64,000 bases of DNA, from assembly GCF_000004195.4 (NCBI RefSeq), contig NC_030679.2:26897712-26961711 (forward strand), read 5' to 3'. Under the pieces are notes generated by a model. That model was not told where the DNA came from. It made no database searches and saw nothing but the letters and a program-made list of their open reading frames with translations. Positions 12,901 to 25,178 of this stretch are shown one piece after another (the first letter of the stretch is position 1; each line of letters begins with the position of its first letter). The translations under genes were made by a program, and so were the position numbers. Origin of the DNA: Xenopus tropicalis. Lineage: Eukaryota > Chordata > Amphibia > Anura > Pipidae.

Positions 12901-15900
12901 TGTGGCTGTGGGATAGCAGGTATAGTAGGGAGAGATGGTGCCTATAGTAGCAGTGGGGGTATAATAGCCTCTGGGAAGGGACTGGGGCTGTGGGATAACA
13001 GGTATAGTAGGGGAGATATGGTGCCTATAGTATAAGTGGGGGGATAATAGCCTCTGGGAAGGGACTGGGGCTGTGGGATAGCAGGTATAGTAGGGAGAGA
13101 TGGTGCCTATAGTAGCAGTGGGGGGATAATAGCCTCTGGGAAGGGATTGTGGCTGTGGGATAGCAGGTATAGTAGGGAGAGATGGTGCCTATAGTAGCAG
13201 TGGGGGTATAATAGCCTCTGGGAAGGGACTGGGGCTGTGGGATAACAGGTATAGTAGGGAGATATGGTGCCTATAGTATAAGTGGGGGGATAATAGCCTC
13301 TGGGAAGGGACTGGGGCTGTGGGATAGATGGTATAGTGGAGAGAGATGGTGCCTATAGTAGCAGTGGGGGGATAATAGCCTCTGGGAAGGGACTGGGGCT
13401 GTGGGATAGCAGGTATAGTAGGGAGAGATGGTGCCTATAGTAGCAGTGGGGGGATAATAGCCTCTGGGAAGGGACTGGGGCTGTGGGATAGCAGGTATAG
13501 TAGGGAGAGATGGTGCCTATAGTAGCAGTGGGGGGATAATAGCCTCTGGGAAGGGACTGTGGCTGTGGGATAGCAGGTATAGTAGGGAGAGATGGTGCCT
13601 ATAGTAGCAGTGGGGGGATAATAGCCTCTGGGAAGGGACTGGGGCTGTGGGATAGCAGGTATAGTAGGGAGAGATGGTGCCTATAGTAGCAGTGGGGGTA
13701 TAATAGCCTCTGGGAAGGGACTGGGGCTGTGGGATAGCAGGTATAGTGGAGAGAGATGGTGCCTATAGTAGCAGTGGGGGGATAATAGCCTCTGGGAAGG
13801 GACTGGGTCTGTGGGATAGCAGGTATAGTAGGGAGAGATGGTGCCTATAGTAGCAGTGGGGGATAATAGCCTCTGGGAAGGGACTGGGGCTGTGGGATAG
13901 CAGGTATAGTAGGGAGAGATGGTGCCTACAGTAACAGTGGGGGATAATAGCCTCTGGGAAGGGACTCTGGCTGTGGGATAGCAGGTATAGTAGGGAGAGA
14001 TGGTGCCTATAGTAGCAGTGGGGGGATAATAGCCTCTGGGAAGGGACTGTGGCTGTGGGATAGCAGGTATAATAAGGAGAGATGGTGCCTACAGTAACAG
14101 TGGGGGGATAATAGCCTCTGGGAAGGGACTGTGGCTGTGGGATAGCAGGTATAGTAGGGAGAGATGGTGCCTATAGTAGCAGTGGGATAATAGCCTCTGG
14201 GAAGGGACTGTGGCTGTGGGATAGCAGGTATAGTAGGGAGAGATGGTGCCTATAGTAGCAGTGGGGGTATAATAGCCTCTGGGAAGGGAATGGGGCTGTG
14301 GGATAGCAGGTATAGTAGGGAGAGATGGTGCCTATAGTAGCAGTGGGGGTATAATAGCCTCTGGGAAGGGACTGGGCCTGTGGGATAGCAGGTATAGTAG
14401 GGAGAGATGGTGCCTATAGTAGCAGTGGGGGGATAATAGCCTCTGGGAAGGGAATGGGGCTGTGGGATAGCAGGTATAGTAGGGAGAGATGGTGCCTATA
14501 GTAGCAGTGGGGGGATAATAGCCTCTGGGAAGGGACTGGGGCTGTGGAATAGCAGGTATAGTAGGGAGAGATGGTGCCTATAGTAGCAGTGGGGGGATAA
14601 TAGCCTCTGGGAAGGGACTGTGGCTGTGGGATAGCAGGTATAGTAGGGAGAGATGGTGCCTATAGTAGCAGTGGGATAATAGCCTCTGGGAAGGGACTGG
14701 GGCTGTGGGATAGCAGGTATAGTAGGGAGAGATGTTGCCTATAGTAGCAGTGGGGGGATAATAGCCTCTGGGAAGGGACTGGGGCTGTGGGATAGCAGGT
14801 ATAGTAGGGAGAGATGGTGCCTATAGTAGCAGTGGGATAATAGCCTCTGGGAAGGGACTGGGGCTGTGGGATAGCAGGTATAGTAGGGAGAGATGGTGCC
14901 TATAGTAGCAGTGGGATAATAGCCTCTGGGAAGGGACTGGGGCTGTGGGATAGCAGGTATAGTAGGGAGAGATGGTGCCTATAGTAGCAGTGGGATAATA
15001 GCCTCTGGGAAGGGACTGGGGCTGTGGGATAGCAGGTATAGTAGGGAGAGATGTTGCCTATAGTAGCAGTGGGGGGATAATAGCCTCTGGGAAGGGACTG
15101 GGGCTGTGGGATAGCAGGTATAGTAGGGAGAGATGGTGCCTATAGTAGCAGTGGGATAATAGCCTCTGGGAAGGGACTGGGGCTGTGGGATAGCAGGTAT
15201 AGTAGGGAGAGATGTTGCCTATAGTAGCAGTGGGGGGATAATAGCCTCTGGGAAGGGACTGTGGCTGTGGGATAGCAGGTATAGTAGGGAGAGATGGTGC
15301 CTATAGTAGCAGTGGGATAATAGCCTCTGGGAAGGGACTGGGGCTGTGGGATAGCAGGTATAGTAGGGAGAGATGGTGCCTATAGTAGCAGTGGGGGGAT
15401 AATAGCCTCTGGGAAGGGACTGGGGCTGTGGGATAGCAGGTATAGTAGGGAGAGATGGTGCCTATAGTAGCAGTGGGGGGATAATAGATGCTGGGAAGGG
15501 ACTGGGGCTGTAGGATAGCAGGTATAGTAGGGAGATATGGTGCCTATAGTATAAGTGGGGGGATAATAGCCTCTGGGAAGGGACTGGGGCTGTGGGATAG
15601 CAGGTATAGTAGAGAGAGATGGTGCCTATAGTAGCAGTGGGGATAATAGCCTCTGGGAAGGGACTGTGGCTGTGGGATAGCAGGTATAGTAGGGAGAGAT
15701 GGTGCCTATAGTAGCAGTGGGGATAATAGCCTCTGGGAAGGGACTGTGGCTGTGGGATAGCAGGTATAGTAGGGAGAGATGGTGCCTATAGTAGCAGTGG
15801 GGATAATAGCCTCTGGGAAGGGACTGTGGCTGTGGGATAGCAGGTATAGTAGGGAGAGATGGTGCCTATAGTAGCAGTGGGGATAATAGCCTCTGGGAAG

Positions 15901-18900
15901 GGACTGGGGCTGTGGGATAGCAGGTATAGTAGGGAGAGATGGTGCCTATAGTAGCAGTGGGGGGATAATAGCCTCTGGGAAGGGACTGGGGCTGTGGGAT
16001 AGCAGGTATAGTAGGGAGAGATGGTGCCTATAGTAGCAGTGGGGGGATAATAGATGCTGGGAAGGGACTGGGGCTGTAGGATAGCAGGTATAGTAGGGAG
16101 AGATGGTGCCTATAGTAGCAGTGGGGGGATAATAGCCTCTGGGAAGGGACTGGGGCTGTGGGATAGCAGGTATAGTAGGGAGAGATGGTGCCTATAGTAG
16201 CAGTGGGGGGATAATAGCCTCTGGGAAGGGACTGGGGCTGTGGGATAGCAGGTATAGTAGGGAGAGATGGTGCCTATAGTAGCAGTGGGGGGATAATAGA
16301 TGCTGGGAAGGGACTGGGGCTGTAGGATAGCAGGTATAGTAGGGAGAGATGGTGCCTATAGTAGCAGTGGGGGGATAATAGCCTCTGGGAAGGGACTGGG
16401 GCTGTGGGATAGCAGGTATAGTAGGGAGAGATGGTGCCTATAGTATCAGTGGGGGGATAATAGCCTCTGGGAAGGGACTGGGGCTGTGGGATAGCAGGTA
16501 TAGTAGGGAGAGATGGTGCCTATAGTAGCAGTGGGGGGATAATAGCCTCTGGGAAGGGACTGTGGCTGTGGAATAGCAGGTATAGTAGGGAGAGATGGTG
16601 CCTATAGTAGCAGTGGGGGGATAATAGCCTCTGGGAAGGGACTGTGGCTGTGGGATAGCAGGTATAGTAGGGAGAGATGGTGCCTATAGTAGCAGTGGGG
16701 GGATAATAGCCTCTGGGAAGGGACTGTGGCTGTGGGATAGCAGGTATAGTAGGGAGAGATGTTGCCTATAGTAGCAGTGGGGGGATAATAGCCTCTGGGA
16801 AGGGACTGTGGCTGTGGGATAGCAGGTATAGTAGGGAGAGATGGTGCCTATAGTAGCAGTGGGATAATAGCCTCTGGGAAGGGACTGGGGCTGTGGGATA
16901 GCAGGTATAGTAGGGAAGATGGTGCCTATAGTAGCAGTGGGGGGATAATAGCCTCTGGGAAGGGACTGGGGCTGTGGGATAGCAGGTATAGTAGGGAGAG
17001 ATGGTGCCTATAGTAGCAGTGGGGGATAATAGATGCTGGGAAGGGACTGGGCTGTAGGATAGCAGGTATAGTAGGAGATATGGTGCCTATAGTATAAGTG
17101 GGGGGATAATAGCCTCTGGGAAGGGACTGGGCTGTGGGATAGCAGGTATAGTAGAGGAGATGGTGCCTATAGTAGCAGTGGGGATAATAGCCTCTGGGAA
17201 GGGACTGTGGGCTGTGGGGATAGCAGGTATAGTAGGGAGAGATGGTGCCTATAGTAGCAGTGGGGATAATAGCCTCTGGGAAGGGACTGTGGCTGTGGGA
17301 TAGCAGGTATAGTAGGGAGAGATGGTGCCTATAGTAGCAGTGGGGATAATAGCCTCTGGGAAGGGACTGTGGCTGTGGGATAGCAGGTATAGTAGGGAGA
17401 GATGGTGCCTATAGTAGCAGTGGGGATAATAGCCTCTGGGAAGGGACTGGGGCTGTGGGATAGCAGGTATAGTAGGGAGAGATGGTGCCTATAGTAGCAG
17501 TGGGGGGATAATAGCCTCTGGGAAGGGACTGGGGCTGTGGGATAGCAGGTATAGTAGGGAGAGATGGTGGCCTATAGTAGCAGTGGGGGATAATAGATGC
17601 TGGGAAGGGACTGGGGCTGTAGGATTGCAGGTATAGTAGGGAGAGATGGTGCCTATAGTAGCAGTGGGGGGGATAATAGTCTCTGGGAAGGGACTGGGGC
17701 TGTGGGATAGCAGGTATAGTAGGGAGAGATGGTGCCTATAGTAGCAGTGGGGGGGATAATAGCCTCTGGGAAGGGACTGGGGCTGTGGGATAGCAGGTAT
17801 AGTAGGGAGAGATGGTGCCTATAGTAGCAGTGGGGGGATAATAGCCTCTGGGAAGGGACTGTGGCTGTGGAATAGCAGGTATAGTAGGGAGAGATGGTGC
17901 CTATAGTAGCAGTGGGGGGATAATAGCCTCTGGGAAGGGACTGTGGCTGTGGGATAGCAGGTATAGTAGGGAGAGATGGTGCCTATAGTAGCAGTGGGGG
18001 ATAATAGCCTCTGGGAAGGGACTGTGGCTGTGGGATAGCAGGTATAGTAGGGAGAGATGGTGCCTATAGTAGCAGTGGGGGGATAATAGCCTCTGGGAAG
18101 GGACTGTGGCTGTGGGATAGCAGGTATAGTAGGGAGAGATGGTGCCTATAGTAGCAGTGGGGGGGATAATAGCCTCTGGGAAGGGACTGGGGCTGTGGGA
18201 TAGCAGGTATAGTAGGGAGAGATGGTGCCTATAGTAGCAGTGGGGATAATAGCCTCTGGAAGGGACTGTGGCTGTGGATAGCAGGTATAGTAGGGAGAGA
18301 TGGTGCCTATAGTAGCAGTGGGGGGATAATAGATGCTGGGAAGGGACTGGGGGCTGTAGGATAGCAGGTATAGTAGGGAGAGATGGTGCCTATAGTAGCA
18401 GTGGGGGGATAATAGCCTCTGGGAAGGGACTGTGGCTGTGGGATAGCAGGTATAGTAGGGAGAGATGGTGCCTATAGTAGCAGTGGGGGGATAATAGCCT
18501 CTGGAAGGGACTGTGGCTGTGGGATAGCAGGTATAGTAGGGAGAGATGGTGCCTATAGTAGCAGTGGGGATAATAGCCTCTGGGAAGGGACTGTGGCTGT
18601 GGGATAGCAGGTATAGTAGGGAGAGATGGTGCCTATAGTAGCAGTGGGGATAATAGCCTCTGGGAAGGGACTGGGGCTGTGGGATAGCAGGTATAGTAGG
18701 GAGAGATGGTGCCTATAGTAGCAGTGGGGGGATAATAGATGCTGGGAAGGGACTGGGGCTGTAGGATAGCAGGTATAGTAGGGAGAGATGGTGCCTATAG
18801 TAGCAGTGGGGGATAATAGGCCTCTGGAAGGGACTGTGGCTGTGGGATAGCAGGTATAGTAGAGAGAGATGGTGCCTATAGTAGCAGTGGGGATAATAGC

Positions 18901-19176
18901 CTCTGGGAAGGGACTGTGGCTGTGGGATAGCAGGTATAGTAGGGAGAGATGGTGCCTATAGTAGCAGTGGGGATAATAGCCTCTGGGAAGGGACTGGGGC
19001 TGTGGGATAGCAGGTATAGTAGGGAGAGATGGTGTCTATAGTAGCAGTGGGGGGATAATAGCCTCTGGGAAGGGACTGTGGCTGTGGGATAGCAGGTATA
19101 GTAGGGAGAGATGGTGCCTATAGTAGCAGTGGGGGGATAATAGATGCTGGGAAGGGACTGGGGCTGTGGGATAGCA
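6951..19176. repeat. 12.2-kb minisatellite, about 150 units of 77-82 bp
   Basis: The typical unit starts GATAATAGCCTCTGGGAAGG and continues through ATAGCAGGTATAGTAGGG and GATGGTGCCTATAGTAGC to a G run of variable length. GATAATAGCC at 6951 and 7033 gives an 82-bp period; units ending in a short G run are 77-79 bp. Units fall into classes marked by ACTGGGG versus ACTGTGG, TAGTGGAGAG versus TAGTAGGGAG, ATAATAAGG, and TAGATGCTGGG. Ordered sets of variants recur, so the array has higher-order structure. The left end is at the boundary with TATATGTA; the right end fades after the last GGGATAGCA. A 127-codon minus-strand frame at its right end is an artefact of the repeat. Confidence 0.98.
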
Positions 19177-20339
19177 TGGTTTAGGTAAAGCTGACTATAC
19201 ACAGATAGATCATTTGATTGTCGTAGATCTTTACCTGATTTGACCACTGACTGAACCATAATTGTGGCATAGTCAGACCCTTTTGTAGAGGACTGAACTA
19301 AGATGTTGATGCAGTTCTTTTGAGAAATACCTGCCCGACTGATATCTGGTCAGTTCTCACACAGATATTGGCTGGGCAGGACATTGGTTTGTGTCTACTC
19401 AAGGGTTTATAATCTAATGACTGAATCTGGAGGGCAGTATCATATTGACCATCTCATGGCTAGCTTAAGATGGTGTCTACGATAGAACTTTCAGCAGTCT
19501 GTGAGACTTTGTAGTAATGGGAATAATAGCCCTGTAGGGACTGTATAGGAGACTCTGGGTGTGCAATTGCAGTACAGCAGTACAAGGTGGCGCCACTGAG
19601 ACAACATGGTAACACTGTATCAGCACTGCCAAACCTCAGAACTTTAAAGTACAGTTTCCATCATCACTGTCAACTGATGAAAGTTGGAATTCAATAGCAC
19701 CAGAAGGGCCACAGACTAGGCAGTCCTACTCTATAAACACAATGGGGCCTGCAAACTGGCAAGGCATTAGTTATATAAAGATGGTCTCCCTTTGTCTGTG
19801 TTCATACCCCCAGACCTGAATCCTGGGTTAAAAATTCCTTCCAGCAATCTGCTCGGAGCCGGTGGAAGAGAAAAGACTATTACCTCCAGAATGTTTTTAC
19901 TCGCTGCAAAGCAGTAATGCAGAATAGCTACGGTTTAATTTCTGTTCAGTGCACTGTGGATAATTACAATGGTTTACTTTATGCTCAGTGTAGCTAATTC
20001 CAGCATAGGTATGGGAGTGGGAGCGTGTGATTGCAGAGAGCAATCGTGAATGAGAAGGACTGTGCAATACTATTTTCCTCCTATGGCATTAATTCTATTT
20101 TAGTGCTGCATATTTTTAGTTGGATTGCAGCAAAGTGTTGAGCAATGTGCTGTTGTTCCGCTAGCAGGATCTGAAGCTGAACAGTAGTGAGGGTGCTTGT
20201 GTTTCTCCAACTCACCCAGCACCCTTTGGCTAGGGGGCATGCCCAATACCATTGCCAGTAGATATCCCTGCCATCTCTGCTGACTCCATCCATCCCATGT
20301 ATATTGGATCCTATTTTCTCCCTGGCACAAAACATCATC
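19177..20339. other. Apparently single-copy non-coding stretch
   Basis: No repeat family, RNA gene or convincing coding region was recognised. Two overlapping minus-strand frames at 20081-20353 show no family signature. Confidence 0.45.
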
Positions 20340-20770
20340 TCATTACAATCCAAGCGAAGAGAAAAAAATGCTGAGATTTCTTAATTTCTCTCTACCGTCT
20401 AATTAGAACTTTCAAATGATGGCCAGAAGGATATGGAAGGCAAACCGCATTTTGCAGATAATTGCCGTAATGCATAAAACCACATTATTTTGATCATATC
20501 AACGTAGCTGCAAATGACAGATATTCCTCTCCTTTGTTAATTAAATAAATGAACGAACATGTTTATTAAAATGACTTTCTCGATTTCTAATTGTCGTTAT
20601 GCGATAGTGCCGGTAATGTGCTATATTACAGATAGGCCATTGCAGAGAGGTGTTAATTGCACATATAGTGCTGTATGTAAAATCATTTGCAGGCCTTAAT
20701 AAGGAGCTAATTGGCAATTAAATATTGGTGTCTTGCATGCAAATGATTAAAGGAACAGCTTAATATCAAA
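20340..20770. other. Candidate conserved non-coding element (possible enhancer)
   Basis: Roughly 430 bp free of recognised repeats and rich in homeodomain- and POU-type words: TCTAATTAG, TTAATTAAATAAATG, GAGCTAATTGGCAATTAAAT, and ATGCAAATGATTA (octamer-like ATGCAAAT). The density of TAATTA/TAATTG words with little simple repetition is what deeply conserved vertebrate enhancers look like. Conservation itself is untested, so function is inference. Confidence 0.3.
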
Positions 20771-21119
20771 AGTTGTGCCGTAAATATTACTGCTGGTAGG
20801 GGGGCTTAAGTCAGTTATCTAATACCTTTAAAGGGTAAATTTGGGTGCCGACAGATCTTTTTACCAAATCCTTTTGCATGGTTACAGTTTTATTCATAAT
20901 CCAGTTATATACATATTATTAATAAGATCACTTGAGGTTTCTATCTGTGCTGCCAATGAATCATGCACAGGGAGCAATACACATATGTACTGAATGCCAT
21001 TGTTGGTTAATAGGTGCTCTCCTTGGGCGGGTTCTGCATTTGTTAAGAATTGGCTTTTGTGTTATTTTTATCATGTTTGATTCAAGGATAAATCCATATT
21101 TTCAGATATACATGACTAT

Positions 21120-21310
21120 GAAGCAACATACATTTTATTATTACTTTTATAGCACCTGCATATTCTGTAGTGCTTTACAGAGATTCTCTGCCCCTGTGGA
21201 GCTTACTATCACATTCGAGTCAATTCTATCAGGGACCTGTTTTTTTTTGTAGAGTGGGAGGAAACCCATGCAGACACAGGGTCTTGGCAGGAATCAAACC
21301 TAGGACCCCA
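21120..21310 (-). repeat. L2-like LINE 3'-UTR fragment
   Basis: The plus strand reads TATAGCACCTGCATATTCTG, then TAGTGCTTTACAGAGAT and GGAGCTTACTATC. This is a diverged version of the 3' UTR at 43894-44120, where GTAGAGCTTACAATCTAA follows a LINE coding end. It then continues GTGGGAGGAAACCCATG and AATCAAACCTAGGACCCCAG. Orientation is taken from the better copy. Family assignment rests on that copy. Confidence 0.55.
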
Positions 21311-21354
21311 GTTAGGGTTGGCACCTCTGCCGGCTTTTTTCGTCGGGCAAGGGA

Positions 21355-21635
21355 AAGGCAGTGACTTCACAGGGGCAGGGAAGAGGCGGAGCTGTGAAAT
21401 CACAGGGCAGGGAAGAGGTGGGGCAGTGAAATCACAGGGCAGGGAAGAGGTGGGGCAGTGAAATCACAGGGCAGGGAAGAGGTGGGGCAGTGACATCACT
21501 GGGCAGGGAAGAGGTGGGGCAGTGACATCACGGGGCAGGGAAGAGGTGGGGCAGTGACATCACGGGGACGGGAAGAGGTGGGGCAGTGACATCACGGGGC
21601 AGGGAAGAGGTGGTCAGTGACATCACAGAGGGGAT
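21355..21635. repeat. 32-bp tandem repeat array, about 8 copies
   Basis: The unit contains GGGCAGGGAAGAGGTGGGG followed by CAGTGACATCAC. GCAGGG words at 21375, 21407 and 21439 give a 32-bp period. Left copies carry GTGAAATCACA and right copies GTGACATCACG, so a variant has spread along the array. The right end is at CAGAGGGGATTTAAAC. Confidence 0.92.
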
Positions 21636-22039
21636 TTAAACTTAAGCTGCACGGGGCTGCTATTAGCTCATAAAATGGTTAAAAATGTATAAATACATTT
21701 CTGCATCAGTTTTCAGCCACAGTTTCTAGAATAGAAAATAAATGTTCAACCCAAATCTGACCATAACTGGTTGGCACTCTGTACTTTTAGCAGTATGTAG
21801 CAGGCAAAATGGGCATTCTCCCCAGATCCAACCCTTCAGGCCCCCCAGCCCCTGCTCCAGGCACCCCTATGGGCCAGCCCCACAGGTTGGGAACCGCTGC
21901 TCTAAGGTGCCACTGAGCTTAGAGAGAAGGGTTGTGTCACTGTGGCACAAACCCATTGATGATGGAACTGTCAAGAGACGAGAGTTTGGCTCCATCAGTA
22001 TATTTTATTTTGTTTATAAACACATCAGGGATTTATATA
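21636..22039. repeat. Degraded hAT-like end within non-coding sequence
   Basis: GCCCCACAGGTTGGGAACC then GCTG near 21874-21900 resembles the inverse of a hAT CAGCGGTTCCCAACC terminus. The opposite end and a TSD were not found, so only the right end is supported. Confidence 0.35.
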
Positions 22040-22420
22040 TTTTTTTCTTTCAAAGTCGCCAAGCTCGAGTTTTCCTAATTCCCACTATGCATTCAGTGAT
22101 ATATTGCACATATAAATACATCGGGCAAACAAACATTCTGTCTCTATTCTGGAAGGTGCATTAAGCCATTAGTGCGGTAAACATATAAAGCGGGGAATGA
22201 GAAGGGTTTTATACTCCCGTTTTATGGGGTATTAAACATAACAACCGCAGGAGCAGCGCACAAGGCGTCACTTTTGTCAGTAGTCGCTATTTTCGAATGT
22301 ATTGAGATGAATGTTTGTCACAGAGGGCTGTTGACTTGCAAATGTACATTCTGCGGCTTAGAGATACAATAACGCTATCTTGCTTTTCGGGGGAACAATT
22401 GTGGTTTCTTTGCAGAAAGA
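22040..22420. other. Candidate conserved non-coding element
   Basis: No recognised repeat or coding region. The stretch has a mixed AT-rich composition with words such as CTAATTCCCAC, ATGCATTCAGTG, TTGCAAATGTACATTC and CGCTATTTTCG, and unusually many CpGs for its AT content. It looks like constrained single-copy DNA, but that is an impression only. Confidence 0.22.
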
Positions 22421-23262
22421 CTGGGTATCCAGAAAGACTTTCCTGAGCGCTATAAGAAACAAAAAAAGCATACTTAATATTGAATATAATCTATTAAACT
22501 GATCTGAACAGAATGTTCTTTTTAAAAAAAAATGCAATTTCTTTTACACACAAAGAGGCACACAATTGCTCACATGCAGTATGGAAGCCTTTTAACTTGG
22601 AAGCCTTTGTGCTTTATTGCTATTCAGTGTAGTCTAATGTCTGCCTGACAGAAGAGCAGTCAATAAGCATAAATTAGATCTCAGTCATACTACATCAAGG
22701 GCTGATGTAAATTAGAGGCTTTTTTCAAACCTTTAGTGATTTTGTGTTTGTTCCCATAGTTCCATCTTCATACATTTGCTTGGGAACAACAGCCAGTGAT
22801 TACCTTGTGTTTCCTGAACTATTGGCGCTTGGATGAGAATATAACTGAAGCACACAATGCAGAGATTTGATCGCTGATTAAAATACAATATATATTTGAA
22901 AAAATGTAGTGGCACATCTTGTCTGTTCTTGCGCTTGCTGGAAAATTCTTCTCTGCAGACTTGGATTTTTCAAGGGCACAGAAAAGCTTAAAATCTGTTC
23001 CAGGCTCCCGCTAGTTCTTTGATGCCTCTGTTTTATTTGCCGTTATACTGTATATCTGTGTATAATGCAAACAGCACTATGGGCAGAGTCATTATCCCTA
23101 CACCAATAAAGTCCCGGAACCTACCTTACACCAATAAGCCCTTTGACTTATGTTCCCTTTTCATCTGACAATGACCATAGGTTAACATTTTTTTAAAATC
23201 CTACTTCAAAGCAGGGGGACTTGCATTGGCTGAACCTGGAAACTGTTAAACTAACCCCTATA
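22421..23262. other. Apparently single-copy non-coding stretch
   Basis: Nothing beyond poly(A)-rich simple sequence near 22524-22540 was recognised. A 60-codon minus-strand frame at 22733-22915 lacks any family feature. Confidence 0.45.
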
Positions 23263-23407
23263 TGTAATAAAAGGCACTAAGTTTGCCCAGGAGCAGTAAC
23301 CCATATCAACCAATTAAATGTTTGCTTTTAAACAGGCGACCAGTAAATGCTACCTGCTGATTGGTTGCTATGGGTTACTGCTCCTGGGCAAAGTTCCTAC
23401 TATTACA
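23263..23407. repeat. Foldback MITE
   Basis: The left arm starts TGTAATAAAAGGCACTAAG and includes GCCCAGGAGCAGTAACCCAT. The right arm is its inverse, ATGGGTTACTGCTCCTGGGC and then TATTACA. The arms are separated by about 60 bp, giving a stem-loop MITE. Relatives lie at about 31290-31435, 45020-45130 and 50408-50568. No long open frame is present. Confidence 0.8.
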
Positions 23408-23553
23408 CTTACTCTTATAACAAAATGTTCCAAAATCTCAAAAGTACTACATGGAAACTTATTGTAGCAGTGGAATATGTATTCACAAAGTACTCTGCTT
23501 TCTTCCCTACATTAAAATCATACCAGCAAGTTAATTGGTTTCTGGTAGTGGAG

Positions 23554-24549
23554 TGTAGCCCACCTGTGCAGACACTGTGGTACTACTTGCTTACTTGGCG
23601 CTACAGGAGCCCTGAGCCCCCGCTTACTGTGGGGGACAGGCGTTTCCCAGCAATGGCGTGCCTCCACCCAGGGATGATGTTGTGGAACTATATCCACCCC
23701 CTGGGAACTTAATAGGTTTCTATGCCCCTCTTGGGACCCACGTACCCCTGGCAGATGTACCCCTCCCTGGGGTTGTTTCTTACCAACGTGGTAGTGGTCC
23801 TCTGGGCTTGGCAGATGCTCAGGTACACAGACACAATAGTTGTAGTTGAACTAGATGCACGGTTTATTAGGCAGGGTCCTCTCCAGGAGTGGCAAACATA
23901 GTATTGGTACACAGTGCAGGGCATATCTCCTTACTACTCATTGATACTCATTTTCTGTTGGACTACTTCACGGTACTCCCGCCACATGCTCCCATCTAGG
24001 AAACCTTCCCGGTACTCTCGGCAGAGGCACCCCCTCTTGGAGCCCTCCCCGGTACTCACGCTAGAAGCATTTCCACAAGGACCCATACCGGTACTCACAT
24101 GAAGCATCCTCAAATCCGAGATCCTGGACTAGTGGTGCCTTGGTACACCTTCCCTAGCCACTTGTGGCCCTGCACTCCAGCAGATGTAACGCTGGGAGGT
24201 CATAACCTCACTACCACTCCTGGAGGGGTCATGTCTGCCCATTCTAACCTACTTTGTTCTACATATTACTCCTAGAGCAATCTATTACCAGAACTTCTAA
24301 CTAAGCAGTACCTGGGGTACTCCTGCCTGGAGCAGTGCCCAAGATGTCTGCCTGACTGACCCTCAGCACATGGCTGCTATCCCTTATATGGGCCTATGCA
24401 CCACCCTGTGGCCATAACCCGAACTACAGGTGTACACCCTATTAACTATTGACAACCCAGTCATCCCAGTGTCCCTGTTTCCCAGCACCACCCTGTGGTC
24501 TGTCCTAGGGGTTCCTGTCCTAAGGGCCCGTTTTTGGTAAACCCCTACA
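23554..24549 (-). repeat. 3' LTR (996 bp) of the retroelement
   Basis: The ends are TGTAG...CTACA on either strand. Every checked landmark is offset by exactly 3,378 bp from the other LTR, and I saw no difference between the two. On the minus strand, CATATAAGG at about 24382-24390 is a plausible TATA box and AATAAA at 23863-23868 a plausible poly(A) signal. That implies a short U3 of about 160 bp, an R region of about 500 bp and a U5 of about 300 bp. Confidence 0.93.
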
Positions 24550-24561
24550 TTCTCCCCCTAC
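24550..24561 (-). other. Polypurine tract
   Basis: On the minus strand the 12 bases directly before the 3' LTR read GTAGGGGGAGAA, 11 of 12 purines. This is the expected site for plus-strand primer in an LTR element transcribed leftward, and it independently fixes orientation. Confidence 0.75.
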
Positions 24562-24631
24562 AAGAAAATTGTCACCTCCTGGCTGACACACATTCTACTA
24601 AATACAATACATTTACCATGTTGTTTTCACA

Positions 24632-25111
24632 TCACGCTTCACAGCTCCTCCAGGAGACTGCCAGGGTACAATGGATGACTGAAAAGGAAAAGTGAGACAT
24701 AACACATTCCCACCCTCCAAAGTCTTTGTGAAAGTCCCCACAAGAGTCTCTGTCCCTTAGACATTTCACACTGAAACAAGAGAAAGGACAACTTATTGCC
24801 CAAAAAATCAAAACAATTTCTTTATTTTTCAGCAAAGAAAATAATAGAAAGACTTTCTTTTCCTGGCCCTCCCCTCCTCCTTGAGGGAGTCCAAGATCCC
24901 AAGGTGCTCCCACCTTGGGCCTGCATATCCACCGATTGTGGTAACTTGCAAACTGGAGCCCTCCTGGGCTAACTTTCACAGCTCCCCTATGGGAATCAAC
25001 TGGAGCAGTCCTCACTCCAGGCCATCCGGCTGGCTGCGGTGTGGGTTTCCTTTCCACCCCCAACAGTTCCTTCCTTGGGAAAGTGAGTCTCTCCTTGAGA
25101 GTACACCCCAA
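24632..25111 (-). other. Minor open frame downstream of the main retroelement ORF
   Basis: A frame of up to 159 codons lies between the main ORF stop and the polypurine tract, in a different frame from the main ORF. I recognise no Env, accessory or enzyme signature. It has one hydrophobic stretch (VLIFWAISCPFSCF) and several cysteines. It may be 3' untranslated sequence that is open by chance; a spliced or frameshifted product cannot be excluded. Confidence 0.2.
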
Positions 25112-25178
25112 CTGTGGGTGCTGCTCCCTTTAACTGAAAACTCCCCGCATGGGGTTGATGGATGCCTCCTGAGGCTAC

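Noticed and set aside
6951..19176. CRISPR array
   Set aside because: Units are contiguous and similar over their full length with no unique spacers, and the genome is a vertebrate.
18876..19259. 127-codon minus-strand frame with repeated YYTCYPTATVPSQ
   Set aside because: It lies in the 81-bp minisatellite; the protein repeat is only the translated tandem unit, and indels break it elsewhere in the array.
23658..24102. Open frames inside the LTRs (repeated at 27036-27480)
   Set aside because: They appear twice because the LTRs are direct repeats; they overlap on both strands and show no domain.
24632..25111. Envelope gene of the LTR element
   Set aside because: 159 codons without signal peptide, cleavage site or clear fusion and membrane segments; kept only as a minor open frame.
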